The notes: generated from the letters alone by a model not told the origin. DNA of 64,000 nucleotides from Rugamonas rubra (GCF_900114705.1 NZ_FOTW01000005.1:186001-250000); one strand, 5' to 3'. Positions 20,998-31,500 are shown, numbered from the stretch's first letter. Numbers and translations: made by a program.

Positions 20998-22119
20998 TCA
21001 GCTAAAAAGGCGCAGCGCGCGGGTCGAGCCGGCCGGGATGTCGGCGTCGTTCATCTCGGTGTAGAAGTCCTGCACCTGGCCGGCGATCTCGGCCAGCGCC
21101 GCGTCGCTCAGCGGCTGGTTGTAGTCGTCGACGATGGTGGCGTCGAGCCGGCCGACCAGCGACTTGGCGCAGGCCACCATGGCGCCGAAACCGTCGCGCG
21201 CCGGCGCCACGCAGGGCACGTCGAGCAGCAGGGTCAGGCGGGCGGTGGTCTCCTCGGCCAGGGTGACGTTGGTCGACAGGGTGAACAAGTGGCCGCCCTC
21301 GCCGTCCGGCATCACATAGCGGCCGTCGGGACGCAGGTCGAAGCCCTGCTTCTCCAAGGCGCCGAGCAGGGTCACGATCGACCACGGCGCGCCGTTGCTG
21401 GCCAGGTTGACGCCCAGCTGGGCGTCGTGGCCGGCGACGAAGCGGTGCAGATTGCGCGCCTCGGCCATCACCTCGATCATGTCCGGAATCTCCGGCTCGG
21501 CGCCGATCTCGTCGGCCATGGCGCGCAGGCGCGTCACCAGCTCGGAGTACTCCAGCTCGTTCAAGGCGGTGCTGCGGCTGGCCAGCTGCACGCCGCCCTG
21601 CAGTTTGGTGTAGACGCCGCCGTGGACGATGGGTTCCCATTCGCCGCTGACGGCCAGGCCGATGTAGTGCACCGGCTTGTTGCCGACCATGCGCAGCGTT
21701 TGCAGCGCCGGCAGGATCTTCTCGCCGCGCGCCGCGCCCTCCAGCGCCAGCGGCAGCAGGCAGTCGATCAACGGGTCGACCAGGCTGGTGGCCTTGTCGG
21801 CTTCCGGACTGGCCTGGCCGGGCGCCGCCGCGGCGGGCGTGTCGGTGGCGGCGTCGGCGCCGGCGCCGGCCGCGCCGGCGGCGTGCTCGGGCGCGGCGCT
21901 AGGCGCGTGCGCCGGCGTGGCGGCCTCGTCGCTCGAAAAGCTCGGCTCCTGGCGCACCAGCGGCGCCTCGCCGGCGCGCATCAGCACGTCGTCGTGGTCG
22001 GACGAGAAGGCGCGTTCGACACTCTTCTTGGCCTTGTGCTCCTGCCACTTGTTGTAGGAAAAAACGCCGACGATGAATACGCCGCCGGCCGCCATTAAAC
22101 TCAATTGGAGATCTGTCAT
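20998..22119 (-). CDS. zipA: ZipA-like FtsZ-binding cell division protein
   Basis: The 373-residue product has one N-terminal membrane segment (LSLMAAGGVFIVGVFS), then a short basic stretch. A long Ala/Pro-rich linker follows (about 65-120), and then a C-terminal globular domain of the ZipA C-terminal type (about 140-360). This is the layout of ZipA, which tethers FtsZ to the inner membrane, and the gene is placed between smc and ligA as in many betaproteobacteria. The start codon overlaps the smc stop by an ATGA junction. Sequence match to enterobacterial ZipA is weak, so the name rests mainly on architecture and position. Confidence 0.8.
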   Translation of the reverse strand: MTDLQLSLMAAGGVFIVGVFSYNKWQEHKAKKSVERAFSSDHDDVLMRAGEAPLVRQEPSFSSDEAATPAHAPSAAPEHAAGAAGAGADAATDTPAAAAPGQASPEADKATSLVDPLIDCLLPLALEGAARGEKILPALQTLRMVGNKPVHYIGLAVSGEWEPIVHGGVYTKLQGGVQLASRSTALNELEYSELVTRLRAMADEIGAEPEIPDMIEVMAEARNLHRFVAGHDAQLGVNLASNGAPWSIVTLLGALEKQGFDLRPDGRYVMPDGEGGHLFTLSTNVTLAEETTARLTLLLDVPCVAPARDGFGAMVACAKSLVGRLDATIVDDYNQPLSDAALAEIAGQVQDFYTEMNDADIPAGSTRALRLFS

Positions 22120-25100
22120 GCTGCTTGTGCCTCGGAAGCGAAATGGGCGGCGGACTCCATGTCCACCGCCACGATGCGCGATACGCCCTGCTCCTGCATC
22201 GTCACACCGATCAGTTGATTGGCCATCTCCATCGCAATCTTGTTGTGCGAGATGAAGAGGAATTGGGTATGCCCGGACATCCGTTTGACCATCCGGCAAA
22301 AACGTTCTGTGTTGGCGTCGTCCAGCGGTGCGTCGACCTCGTCGAGCAGGCAGAACGGCGCCGGGTTCAGGCGGAACATGGAGAACACCAGCGCCGTCGC
22401 CGTCAGCGCCTTCTCGCCGCCGGACAGCAAATGGATGGTGGCGTTCTTCTTGCCCGGCGGTTGCGCCATGACCTGCACGCCGGAGTCGAGGATCTCGTCG
22501 CCGGTCATGATCAGGCGCGCCTGGCCGCCGCCGAACAAAATCGGGAACAGCTCGGAGAAGTGGCCGTTGACGCGCTCGAAGGTGTCCTGCAACAGCTCGC
22601 GGGTCTCCTTGTCGATCTTGTGGATCGCGTCCTGCAAGGTGTTGATCGCCTCGTTCAGGTCGGCGTTCTGGGCGTCGAGGAAGTTCTTCCGCTCGGACGC
22701 CTGCGACAGCTCGTCGAGCGCGGCCAGGTTGACCGCGCCCAGGCCGGCGATGGCGTTGCCCAGCCGGGTCACCTCGCCCTGCAAATAGGACGGTTTCAAA
22801 TCCGGGTGCAGCTTGCCGGCCAGCGCCGCCTCGTCGGCCTGCACCTCCAGCAACTGGGCGGCGAACTGCTCCTGGTTCAGGCGCGCCGCCTGCTCCTTGA
22901 GCTGCATCTCCATGATCTTGTCGCGCTGCGGCTGCAGGCTGCGCTCGGACTGCATGCGCGCCTCCTCGGCGCCGCGCAGCTGCTGGGTGATCTGGTCGAG
23001 CTCGTGGCGCGCGTCCGACAGCGCCTTCTCCTGCTCGGTGCGGCGCTGCAGCAGGTCCTGCAGGCCGTCGGCGGCGGCGCCGGACTCCAGGTTCTCCAGC
23101 TCCTGCTGGCCGGCCAGCAGGCTGGCGGCCACCTGCGCCGCCTGGGTGCTGGCGGTGGCGATGCTGCGGCGCAGCTCGTCGATCTTGCTGCGCCCGCTCT
23201 TCTCGGCGAACTGCGCCTCCTGCGCCTTGCGCTCCAGGTCGCGCAGCGCCTCGCGCGCGTCGCTCAGGCGCTGCTCCATTTGCAGGAACAGGGTCTGGCC
23301 GTCCTCGTGGGCGCCCTGCAGGTCGCCGAGCGCCATGTCGAGCTGTTCGAACTTTTCCTCCGACTCCATCTTGGCCTGCATCTGCTCGGCCTCCTGGGCG
23401 GCGATCTCGGCCAGGTCGGCGGCGATCTGCCCGCTGCGCTGGTTGAAGCGCGCCTCGACCTCGGACAGCTTGACCACGTCGAGCTGCAGGGTGTGTACGG
23501 CCTGGGTCAGGCTCTGGCTCTTGGCGCGCAGCTCGGCCAGCTGGCGCGTGTTGTGCGACAGCGCCGCCTCGGCCCGCGCCGAGCGGGCGCGCGCCTCGTC
23601 GGCCAGCATCTGCTGGGCGCGCAGCTGCTTGCTCAGGTTGTCGATGTCCTGCTGGCGGCCCAGCATGCCGTCCTGCTCCGAGTCGGCGGCGTAGAAGCGC
23701 ACGCTGGACTGGCTCACCACGTGGCCCTGGCGGGTGACGAAGCTGGCGCCGGCCGGCAGCAGGCCGCGCTCGGCGAAGGCGGCGGCGGCGTCCTCGGCCA
23801 GGTAGACGTTGTGCAGCCAGTCCTGCAGCAGGCCGCGCAGGCCGGGGTCGTTCAGTTTCAGCAGCGACAGGAAGGGCTTGAGGCCGGGCAGCTCGGCGGC
23901 GGCGGTCGGCGCCGTGGTCGACGGCGCGTACAGCGCCAGCTTGGCCGGCGGCGCGTCGTTGAAAAATGCCTTGGCCCAGTCGATGTTCGACATTTGCAGC
24001 GCCGAGGTGCGCTCGCGCAGCACCGCCTCCAGCGCGGTTTCCCAGCCGGCCTCGATCTGCAGCTTCTGCCACAGGCGCGGCAGGCCGTCCAACTCGTGTT
24101 TTTGCAGCCACGGCTGCACCTTGCCCTGGCTCTGCACCCGCTCCTGCATTTGGCGCAGCGCGTTCAAGCGCGCCTCCAGCTGGGCGTTGGCGGCCGTCTC
24201 GGCGTTGACCTGGGCCTGCGCCGCCTGGCGCTCCTGCTCCAGCAAGGGCTGCTGCTCCAGCGCCTCCTCCAGGTGGTAGCCCTGCTCCTCGAGCGCCTGC
24301 TGCTTCTCCTCCAGCTGCAGCTTGAGGTTGGCCAGGTGGCTGCTGTCGGGCAGGTTCAGGCCGTTCTTTTCCTGTTGCAGGCGCTCGCGCCGCGTCGCCA
24401 GGCCGGACAGGATGTTCGAGGCGTTGCGCTGCTGCGCCGACTCCAGCTCGAGTTGCTGCTGCGCCTGCATGATGCGGCCGCGCGACTCGGTGCTGCGCTC
24501 CTGCGCGGCGCGCCAGGCGGCGTCCAACTCCGGCAGCGACTCGGCCTTTTGCTCGGCCATCATCTGCGACTGCTCGACCTTGGCCGCCAGTTCCTCCAGG
24601 TTGAATTCGGCCTCCTCGATCTGCTCGGCGTATTCCTGCGCCTGGTTCTGCCACTGGTCGCGCTGGGCGGCCAGGGTGGCCAGCTGGTTTTGCAGCCGGC
24701 TGCGCGACTCCAGCACGAACTTGATCTGCGCCTCCAGGCTGCCGATCTCGGCGTTGGTCTGGTACAGATGACCCTGCGCCTGGTGCAGGCGGTCGCCGAC
24801 GGCAAAGTGGGCCTGGCGCATCTGCTCGAGCGACAGCTCGACGTGGCGCAGTTTGGCGGTCTGTTCCTCCAGGTCGGTCTGGGCCTGCTCCATGTCGCGG
24901 AAGCAGCGCTTCTGCTCGCCCTCGGCCTCGTTCTTGCGCAGCAGCCAGAGCAGCTTCTGCTTCTCGTCCTGGTCGGCCTGCATGCTGTGGAACTTGTTGG
25001 CGACGACGGCCTGCGCCTCGAGCTTCTCCAGGTTGGCGTTCAGCTCGCGCAGGATGTCGTCGACCCGCAACAGGTTCTCGCGCGTGTCGTTGAGCCGGTT

Positions 25101-25643
25101 CTCCGTCTCGCGGCGGCGCTCCTTGTACTTCGACACGCCGGCCGCCTCCTCGAGGAAGACGCGCAGCTCCTCCGGGCGCGACTCGATGATGCGTGAGATC
25201 ATGCCCTGGCCGATGATGGCGTAGGCGCGCGGGCCGAGGCCGGTGCCGAGGAAGATGTCCTGGATGTCGCGCCGGCGCACCGGCTGGCCGTTGATGTAGT
25301 AGGTCGAGGTGCCGTCGCGCGTCAGGGTGCGCTTGACGGCGATCTCGGCGTACTGGCCCCACTGGCCGGCGGCCTTGCCGTCGTTGTTGTCGAACACCAG
25401 CTCGACCGAGGCGCGGCCGGCCGGCTTGCGGTGGGTCGAGCCGTTGAAGATGACGTCCTGCATCGACTCGCCGCGCAGCTCGGAGGCTTTCGACTCGCCC
25501 AGCACCCAGCGCACGGCGTCGATGATGTTCGACTTGCCGCAGCCATTGGGACCGACCACGCCAACCAGCTGACCCGGCACCTGGAAATTGGTGGGATCGA
25601 CGAATGACTTGAATCCCGACAATTTGATGGAAGAGAGTCGCAC
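22116..25643 (-). CDS. smc: Chromosome segregation protein SMC
   Basis: The 1175-residue protein has the N-terminal Walker A GPNGCGKSNIIDAVRW, two long coiled coils around a hinge near residues 510-660, the ABC signature LLSGGEKALTA and the Walker B CLLDEVDAPLDD at the C-terminus. It compacts and separates chromosomes together with ScpA and ScpB. The start is GTG (MRLSSIKLSGFKSF is the usual SMC opening). It is translationally coupled to zipA. The coiled-coil DNA gives long shadow frames on the other strand that are not genes. Confidence 0.97.
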   Translation of the reverse strand: MRLSSIKLSGFKSFVDPTNFQVPGQLVGVVGPNGCGKSNIIDAVRWVLGESKASELRGESMQDVIFNGSTHRKPAGRASVELVFDNNDGKAAGQWGQYAEIAVKRTLTRDGTSTYYINGQPVRRRDIQDIFLGTGLGPRAYAIIGQGMISRIIESRPEELRVFLEEAAGVSKYKERRRETENRLNDTRENLLRVDDILRELNANLEKLEAQAVVANKFHSMQADQDEKQKLLWLLRKNEAEGEQKRCFRDMEQAQTDLEEQTAKLRHVELSLEQMRQAHFAVGDRLHQAQGHLYQTNAEIGSLEAQIKFVLESRSRLQNQLATLAAQRDQWQNQAQEYAEQIEEAEFNLEELAAKVEQSQMMAEQKAESLPELDAAWRAAQERSTESRGRIMQAQQQLELESAQQRNASNILSGLATRRERLQQEKNGLNLPDSSHLANLKLQLEEKQQALEEQGYHLEEALEQQPLLEQERQAAQAQVNAETAANAQLEARLNALRQMQERVQSQGKVQPWLQKHELDGLPRLWQKLQIEAGWETALEAVLRERTSALQMSNIDWAKAFFNDAPPAKLALYAPSTTAPTAAAELPGLKPFLSLLKLNDPGLRGLLQDWLHNVYLAEDAAAAFAERGLLPAGASFVTRQGHVVSQSSVRFYAADSEQDGMLGRQQDIDNLSKQLRAQQMLADEARARSARAEAALSHNTRQLAELRAKSQSLTQAVHTLQLDVVKLSEVEARFNQRSGQIAADLAEIAAQEAEQMQAKMESEEKFEQLDMALGDLQGAHEDGQTLFLQMEQRLSDAREALRDLERKAQEAQFAEKSGRSKIDELRRSIATASTQAAQVAASLLAGQQELENLESGAAADGLQDLLQRRTEQEKALSDARHELDQITQQLRGAEEARMQSERSLQPQRDKIMEMQLKEQAARLNQEQFAAQLLEVQADEAALAGKLHPDLKPSYLQGEVTRLGNAIAGLGAVNLAALDELSQASERKNFLDAQNADLNEAINTLQDAIHKIDKETRELLQDTFERVNGHFSELFPILFGGGQARLIMTGDEILDSGVQVMAQPPGKKNATIHLLSGGEKALTATALVFSMFRLNPAPFCLLDEVDAPLDDANTERFCRMVKRMSGHTQFLFISHNKIAMEMANQLIGVTMQEQGVSRIVAVDMESAAHFASEAQAA

Positions 25644-25761
25644 GTTGTTTAGGTTCTATGCCAGGACTGGCCTTAGGTGAAGGATAAGTGGTTAATCATA
25701 CCATTTTACGGGGCAAATCAGGCCAAAAACAGGCAAACGGGGCGCCCGGCCGGCGCCGCGC

Positions 25762-26394
25762 TCAGCCTAGCACGGGCGGCAGGCGCATCTGCCGCCACAT
25801 GTGGCGCGTGAAGGGCTGCTCGTGGCCGGACAAATACAGCGCCAGGCCGGTCATCCACTCCTCGGTCGGCACCGGCTCCAGCTTTGGCGTGATCAGCAGG
25901 ATGGGCAGGCACAGCGCCACCAACACCCGGCTCGGCGCCATCGACGGCGCCGCGCCGGCCAGGCGGATGAAGGCCGCCGCCACGCTCAGGCCGAGCAGGC
26001 AGCCGGCCACCACCTCGGACATCGAATGCGCTTTCACCTCCAGGCGGGAGACGCCGATCAACAGCGCCAGCAGCACGCCGGCCAGCACGGCCAGGCGTTG
26101 CAGCGACACGCCGGCGTGGCGGAAGGCCAGGTAGCCGGCCACCGGATACACCGCGCCGGCGCGCATGGCGTGGCCGCTGATGCCGCCGAACTCGAGCGTG
26201 GCCGAGCCGACGCCCCAGCCGATGAAGGCGACCTTGGTGGCCACCACCAGGGCCATGCCGATGCCGAACAGCCAGCACCAGGACAGCGTCAGGCGCCAGG
26301 ATTTACCCGCCAGCAGCCAGCCGGCGATGGCGATGCCCAGGGGACCGGTGACCGAGAGGCCGCCCAACACACTTAAAAAATGCCACCAAATCAT
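25762..26394 (-). CDS. PAP2-superfamily membrane phosphatase, motifs slightly degenerate
   Basis: The ATG at 26394 (MIWWHFLSVLGGL) gives 210 residues with about five membrane segments; an ATG at 26496 would add 34 residues. The second PAP2 motif is present as ISGHAMRA and the third as SRLEVKAHSMSE, where the usual aspartate partner of the histidine is replaced by glutamate. The first motif keeps its lysine (TKVAFIGWG) but lacks the following RP. The fold is clear, but the phosphatase activity on lipid phosphates is only inferred. It lies between smc and the DUF1631 gene in the same orientation. Confidence 0.75.
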   Translation of the reverse strand: MIWWHFLSVLGGLSVTGPLGIAIAGWLLAGKSWRLTLSWCWLFGIGMALVVATKVAFIGWGVGSATLEFGGISGHAMRAGAVYPVAGYLAFRHAGVSLQRLAVLAGVLLALLIGVSRLEVKAHSMSEVVAGCLLGLSVAAAFIRLAGAAPSMAPSRVLVALCLPILLITPKLEPVPTEEWMTGLALYLSGHEQPFTRHMWRQMRLPPVLG

Positions 26395-26550
26395 AAAATC
26401 CAGTAAAAAAGTTTGCCCTGCGAACAATGGTTTGACGACGCCGCCCGGCCGGAAAGCGGCGTGATACTTTTGCGGCGGTGCATCATTGAACCACATTTGC
26501 CCGCATTCTACCGAATATTGCGCGTGGGAAATATCATTTTTTATCGCCGC

Positions 26551-28956
26551 TCAGGCCGAGCGGCGCGTGGCGGCCGCCGCCGCGTCCGGGTCTTCCCCGG
26601 GGGCGGCGCCGGCCAGCACCCGGCTCAAGGCCTGGCCGACCACGCCTTCGCTCAGCTGGACCTGCACCCCGCCGGCGCGGAAGCGCTCCAGCAGCGCAGC
26701 GCCGGACATCGAAAACGCCTCCTGCCGCGCGCCGGTGGCGAATATGTACAGCGTGCGCAGCGGGCTGATCCAGGCCAGCTTGACCTTGCGCCGCGTGCCG
26801 TCCGGCTCCTCGAAGGCCAGCCACATGCCGCGCGCCAGCGCCGCCACCTCGACGCCGGCCTCGGCCGCCCCGGCCTCGGCCGGCGCCGCCGCGTCCGCCG
26901 CCGCCAACTGCGCCGCCTGCCGCTCGGCGCGCCGCTCGGCCGACTGGCGCGCCGCCTCCATGGCCAGCTCGAGCTGGCGCTCGGCGGTGATGTCGAGCGG
27001 GGCGCGGACGATCGAGGCGTGGCACTCGGCCAGCTCGGCGAAGAACTGCAGACGATCGGCGTCGCGCCACTGCACGATGTCGAGCCATTTGTTGAGCGTG
27101 GCCAGCAGCCCCGGCAGCATGGCGATCAAGCGCTTGCGCTCGTCGGCGCGCAGCTTCGGCTTGGCGCTCCAGATCAGTTCGTCCATCGCCCGGGTGGCGT
27201 TGCCCACCGCGCCGGGCTTGTCGTCCTCGACGCTGTAGGCGATGGTCAGCACGTCGACCCATTTGTTTTCCAGGAAGGCCTCGAGCACCGCCACCACCTC
27301 GCCGCTGCCCAGGCGCAGCGCCACCGCGCTCTTGGCCTGCTGGCCGGCCTGCGCCAGCTTCTCCTGCTTGAGCGCGACGGCCACCGGCGCGGCCAACGCG
27401 CTGGCGGCGGCGCTCTCCTCGGCCTGCGCCGCCGCCCGCGCCGAGGCCTCGAGCTCGTCGACGGCGGCGGCGAACACGGCGCGTTCGTCGGCGTCGTCGC
27501 GGCCGACCCGCTCCACGCTGCGCCGCATCGCCTGGAACAAGGGGTCGTCCGGGCCACGGCGCGGCTCCCAGCCGAGCCGCGACAGCAGGTCGATCAGGCG
27601 CCGCGCCGGGTGCTCCTCCTGGAAAAAGAAATCGCGGTCGACCAGCGCCGCCTTCAACACGGGGATCTGCAGCAGATGGATCAGGTCGCGGATCTCCTGG
27701 GCGATGTTCTGGTCGCCGAACACCGTCTCGAAGATCGCCGCCAACAGGTCGATGGTGCTCTCGTCGGCGCGCGACAGGCTGCCGCGCGGCAGGCTGTCCT
27801 TGATGCCGGGCAGGTAGAACACCTTGGCCGAGGCGGCGTCGCGGCGCCCGCCGCCGGCGCCATGGCCGCCGCCGGGGTTGGCGCCGCCGGTCGTGGCGCC
27901 GTCGCCGCTCGCTGCGCCGTGGCCGACAGCGCCGCCACCCGGGCCATCGACGAATCCACCGGCCGCCGGCGCCGGCAGGGCCTGCTGCAGCTGGGCCAAC
28001 AAGCTCAGCAAGGGCCGCTTGGCGCCGACCAGCGTCTGCCGCTGCGCGATGCGGTTGTCCTGACCGGCGTGGAAGCCCTCGGCCGCGCCCTGGCGCCACG
28101 GCCGGGCGCCGCCCGGCGGCAGGTTGGGCAGGTCGGGAATGCTCAGGTCGAAGGCCTCGGCCGGCGCGGCGTCCTCGCCGCCGGCGGCGAAGAACTGGCG
28201 CAACTGCTGCGCCAACGCGGCGGGATCGGCGCGCCGGCGCGCCGCCGGACGGGCCGGCGCGTCGGCCTTGCGCACCGGCCGGCCGGCCGCCGCACCGGGC
28301 AGCACGCCCTTGCGCTGCAGGGCCAGGTTGAGGGCCTCGAGCATCGGCCCGAGCTCGAAGAACAGGCCGGGCTTGCACAGCGGCGCGAGCAGCTGGCGCA
28401 GATCGGCGTCGGGCGCGAATTCGGCCCAGCCGGCTTGCAGGGCCTGCAGCCACACCTCCGGGCGGAACGGGTTCTGCCCGGGGCGCAGGATGTCGCGCTC
28501 GAACAGGAAGGCCAGCCGAACGCTCAGCGTCTGCAGTACGTCGGCGTGCAACAGCTCGAAGGGCTTGCACAAGGCCCCCAGCGCCACCCGGCTATCCATC
28601 TCCTCGTAGGGCACCAGGCCGAGCGGCTCGGCGGCCGGCCGCGCGCGCGCCGCCGGCGCCGGCGCCAGCTGGGCCATTTCCTGGCGCAGCGCGCGCTCGA
28701 GCGCGAGCTTGGCCAGGTGGAGGAAGGCGTAGTTGCGGTTGCGCAGCAGATTGCCGGCGCGGATGCGCTGCTGCAGCGTGGCGGGGTCGCCGTCGCGGGC
28801 GTCGATCAGGGCGCCGGCCAGCCGCGTCGCCAGCTCGGGCAGCTGGGCGTCGAGGTGGCCGCAGGCGATGCCGATCAACTCCTCCAGCAGGGCATGGCGC
28901 GGCGACACCGGCTTGGGCGGTGGCGGCGGCGCGCTGCTCGGCGAGGAAGAAATCAT
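26551..28956 (-). CDS. DUF1631-family protein
   Basis: The ATG at 28956 (MISSSPSSAPPPPP) gives 801 residues. The open frame extends to a TTG at 29037 that is not preferred. The protein matches the large DUF1631 family by its layout: an N-terminal helical part (about 15-130), a variable Gly/Ala-rich middle (about 330-380), and a conserved block running from IPVLKAALVDRDFFFQEEHP through LFQAMRRSVERV. The C-terminal third has VGNATRAMDELIWSAKPK and ends in a segment resembling PilZ-type beta structure with RRKVKLAWISPLRT. No biochemical role is established for this family. No signal peptide or membrane helix is present. Confidence 0.8.
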   Translation of the reverse strand: MISSSPSSAPPPPPKPVSPRHALLEELIGIACGHLDAQLPELATRLAGALIDARDGDPATLQQRIRAGNLLRNRNYAFLHLAKLALERALRQEMAQLAPAPAARARPAAEPLGLVPYEEMDSRVALGALCKPFELLHADVLQTLSVRLAFLFERDILRPGQNPFRPEVWLQALQAGWAEFAPDADLRQLLAPLCKPGLFFELGPMLEALNLALQRKGVLPGAAAGRPVRKADAPARPAARRRADPAALAQQLRQFFAAGGEDAAPAEAFDLSIPDLPNLPPGGARPWRQGAAEGFHAGQDNRIAQRQTLVGAKRPLLSLLAQLQQALPAPAAGGFVDGPGGGAVGHGAASGDGATTGGANPGGGHGAGGGRRDAASAKVFYLPGIKDSLPRGSLSRADESTIDLLAAIFETVFGDQNIAQEIRDLIHLLQIPVLKAALVDRDFFFQEEHPARRLIDLLSRLGWEPRRGPDDPLFQAMRRSVERVGRDDADERAVFAAAVDELEASARAAAQAEESAAASALAAPVAVALKQEKLAQAGQQAKSAVALRLGSGEVVAVLEAFLENKWVDVLTIAYSVEDDKPGAVGNATRAMDELIWSAKPKLRADERKRLIAMLPGLLATLNKWLDIVQWRDADRLQFFAELAECHASIVRAPLDITAERQLELAMEAARQSAERRAERQAAQLAAADAAAPAEAGAAEAGVEVAALARGMWLAFEEPDGTRRKVKLAWISPLRTLYIFATGARQEAFSMSGAALLERFRAGGVQVQLSEGVVGQALSRVLAGAAPGEDPDAAAAATRRSA

Positions 28957-29248
28957 GGTCGGCCTGGCGGCGGGGCAAGCGCCGCGTTGTGCTGCTTGGA
29001 CAAAAGACAAGATGCAAGGTGTTAACGGAACAGCCAACTAAACATTGAACGCCCACCTCCATTTTCACACAGCGTTGCCACAAGGCAATGGGCAAAGTGA
29101 ACCAATTGGCGAGAATCGGGCATTTTTTCTGTTTTGAAACACATTGCGCCAACGCCGAACCACACTTGACGCTGCACAAGAATCAAGCTTGCGCATTGCC
29201 TAACATGACAAGCTGGCTGTCCCCTTCCCGTCCTTCGCCGAGGTTGCC

Positions 29249-30934
29249 ATGTCCTTTCTGCACAATTTGAAGACCGCCCACAAGCTGCTCGCGGCGTTCG
29301 CCTTTGTTCTCGGCCTGATGGTGCTGCAGGGCGTCGGCTCGCTCGAGCACATGAGCGACATCGACGACGCCTCCGCCGTGATCTCGCAGCGCTGGCTGCC
29401 CGAGATCATGGCCGTGCTCTCGCTCAAGAACGACCTGCAGGAAATCCGCAAATGGCAGACCCAGCACATCCTGGCCAGCGACCGCGAGGGCATGGCGAAG
29501 TACCGCGACAAGGTGGCCGCCGCCATGCTGGTCCTGCGCGACGACTGCCGCCGCCTGATCGAGCGCCAGGGCGAGGAGCAGACCCGCGGCTACGCCCGCC
29601 AACTGGACGCGCTGCGGGCCGATTTCGCCGGTGAGCAAGTCAGCCTGCTGAACCTGTCCGGCAACGACCAGAAGGCGCTGGCCCTGGTCTTGTACAACAC
29701 CACGATGCGCGAGCACTTCCTCGCCATGGTCGCGCAGATCGACCTGCTGGTGGCCCACGACCTGGCCGGCGGCCGCCGCGCGGCGCAAGCCGCCGACCGG
29801 CTGTACGACCAGGCGCGCCTGGTCACCACCGCCCTGCTGGTGGCCAGCACCGTGCTGGGCGCCACGCTGGCGCTGTGGCTGGCGCGTTCCATCGTCGGCC
29901 CGATGCGCGAGGCGGTGGCGATGGCGCGGCGCATCGCCGGCGGCGACCTGGGCGCGCGCATCGGGCCGCAACCGGCCAACGAGACCGGCCAAGTGCTGCA
30001 GGCCATGCAGGAGATGAACGACAGCCTGCTGGAGCTGATCGGCCAGGTCGGCCGGGGCACCGCCGTGATCGGCGGCGCCGCCGACGAGATCGCCAGCGGC
30101 AACCAGGACCTGTCCAACCGCACCGAGCAGCAGGCCGCCGCGCTGGAGCAGACCGCCGCCTCGATGGAGCAGCTGACCGCCACCGTGCGGCAGAACGCCG
30201 AGCACGCCGGCCAGGCCAGCGCCCTGGCCGACTCGGCCTCGACGGTGGCCCAACGCGGCGGCGCCGACGTGCAGCAGGTGGTCGGCACCATGGCCTCGAT
30301 CAACACCGCCTCGAAGAAGATCGTCGAAATCATCGGCGTGATTGACGGCATCGCCTTCCAGACGAACATATTGGCCCTGAACGCGGCGGTCGAGGCGGCC
30401 CGCGCCGGCGAGCAGGGCCGTGGCTTCGCCGTCGTCGCCGCCGAGGTGCGCGGCCTGGCCCAGCGCAGCGCGGCGGCGGCGCAGGAGATCAAGGTGTTGA
30501 TCGACGACTCGGTCGGCCAGGTGGTGTTGGGCACCGAGCTGGCCGACAAGGCGCGCGCCACCATGGAGCAGGTGGTCGGTGGCGTGCAGCGGGTCAGCGC
30601 CATCGTCGGCGAGATCGCCCTGGCCAGCGCCGAACAGACCGAGGGCCTGGCCCAGGTGCACCAGGCGATCGCGTCCATGGACCAGGCCACCCAACATAAC
30701 GCCGCCCTGGTGCGCCAGGCCGCCGCCGCCGCCGCCATGCGCGAACAGACCGAACACCTCGGCGAGCTGATGGCCGTGTTCACCGTGGCCGACGCCGCCG
30801 CCGCGGCGCGCCGTGCCGCGCCGGCCCGCCCTGCGGCGCCGGGGCCGGGGGCGGCCGGGCGGGCGGCGCAAGGCCGCCTCCTACAAGCGGCCGAGTGGAA
30901 TTCCGATAGCGAAAGCCTGAGCAGAATCGCATGA
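29249..30934 (+). CDS. Methyl-accepting chemotaxis protein with four-helix sensor
   Basis: The 561-residue receptor has a first membrane helix ([18 protein letters not shown]), a periplasmic four-helix-bundle sensor (about 35-190), a second helix (about 192-212), HAMP and a long signalling hairpin. The hairpin tip is canonical: [20 protein letters not shown] followed by [13 protein letters not shown]. It ends without a WETF-type tether, in an Ala/Pro/Gly-rich tail. Start ATG at 29249 has CGAGG upstream. The 292-bp gap before it holds no gene and no promoter I can place with confidence. Confidence 0.95.
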   Translation: MSFLHNLKTAHKLLAAFAFVLGLMVLQGVGSLEHMSDIDDASAVISQRWLPEIMAVLSLKNDLQEIRKWQTQHILASDREGMAKYRDKVAAAMLVLRDDCRRLIERQGEEQTRGYARQLDALRADFAGEQVSLLNLSGNDQKALALVLYNTTMREHFLAMVAQIDLLVAHDLAGGRRAAQAADRLYDQARLVTTALLVASTVLGATLALWLARSIVGPMREAVAMARRIAGGDLGARIGPQPANETGQVLQAMQEMNDSLLELIGQVGRGTAVIGGAADEIASGNQDLSNRTEQQAAALEQTAASMEQLTATVRQNAEHAGQASALADSASTVAQRGGADVQQVVGTMASINTASKKIVEIIGVIDGIAFQTNILALNAAVEAARAGEQGRGFAVVAAEVRGLAQRSAAAAQEIKVLIDDSVGQVVLGTELADKARATMEQVVGGVQRVSAIVGEIALASAEQTEGLAQVHQAIASMDQATQHNAALVRQAAAAAAMREQTEHLGELMAVFTVADAAAAARRAAPARPAAPGPGAAGRAAQGRLLQAAEWNSDSESLSRIA

Positions 30935-31014
30935 TTGCATCACCGGAAACACCCCGCCGCAAGGCGCGGCGGGCTTCGGCGATGGCTACTTCAACTTTTC
31001 ACAAAGGAACAACC

Positions 31015-31233
31015 ATGAGTGCGAATCAGAAAGACAAAGGCGCTAGCGGCAAGCAGGGTCCGGGCGGCGCCAGCAAGCAGTCCGGCTCGCCAGGGTCGGG
31101 CGCCGGCACCCAGGGCGGCAGCCACGAGCAACATGTGGCGGCCGGCCAACAAAGCCACAAGAACGACGGCAACAAACAGTCCGGCTCGCCCGGCTCCGGC
31201 GCCAAGTCCCCCGGCGGCAACAAGAACCGCTAG
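31015..31233 (+). CDS. Small hydrophilic Gly/Ser-rich repeat protein
   Basis: This 72-residue protein follows a good AAAGGA site and begins MSANQKDKGASGKQGPGG. It contains two copies of KQSGSPGSGA (about residues 20-29 and 54-63) and is made almost entirely of Gly, Ser, Lys, Gln, Asn and Pro, with no hydrophobic core. It looks intrinsically disordered, similar in style to short stress-induced KGG-type proteins, but I do not claim membership. It stands alone, 81 bases after the chemoreceptor. Function unknown. Confidence 0.6.
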   Translation: MSANQKDKGASGKQGPGGASKQSGSPGSGAGTQGGSHEQHVAAGQQSHKNDGNKQSGSPGSGAKSPGGNKNR

Positions 31234-31273
31234 TCCCGTCCCCGGCGCCATGGGCGGCAGGCATGCCGCCCTA

Positions 31274-31500
31274 CCGCCGGGGTCAGCCGCCGGGGTCAGT
31301 GCCGACATTCAGACACGACCTCAACCATTGTCTCTGCCACAGAGGCTCTTCACTGCTGAGTCTGCAGCCGCCGGGGTCAGCAGCCGCCGGGGTCAGCCGC
31401 CGGGGTCAGTGCCGACATTCGGACACGACCTCAAGCATTGCCCATACCATGGAGGCTCTTCACAGCCGAGCCTGTGTCCGAATGTCGGCACTGACCCCGG
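31274..31500. repeat. Repeat block: two direct copies plus a long inverted copy
   Basis: The 343-bp gap between 31234 and 31576 has no gene but is built of repeats. Two related units of about 86 bp begin at 31274 and 31384 (period 110), each with two or more CCGCCGGGGTCAG units followed by a shared segment ending in GAGGCTCTTCAC. The segment at 31400-31426 is repeated perfectly in inverted orientation at 31474-31500, so the second copy can fold into a 27-bp hairpin with a 47-base loop. The arrangement resembles REP/BIME-type or RAYT-mobilised elements. No transposase is visible. Confidence 0.8.

Noticed and set aside
22125-25196. A 1023-residue plus-strand open frame opposite smc.
   Set aside because: It is the complement of the coiled-coil coding sequence, Leu/Gln/Val-rich without motifs.
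25762-26496. Longer PAP2 protein from the ATG at 26496.
   Set aside because: The extra 34 residues have no good binding site and do not look like a membrane protein start; kept only as an alternative.
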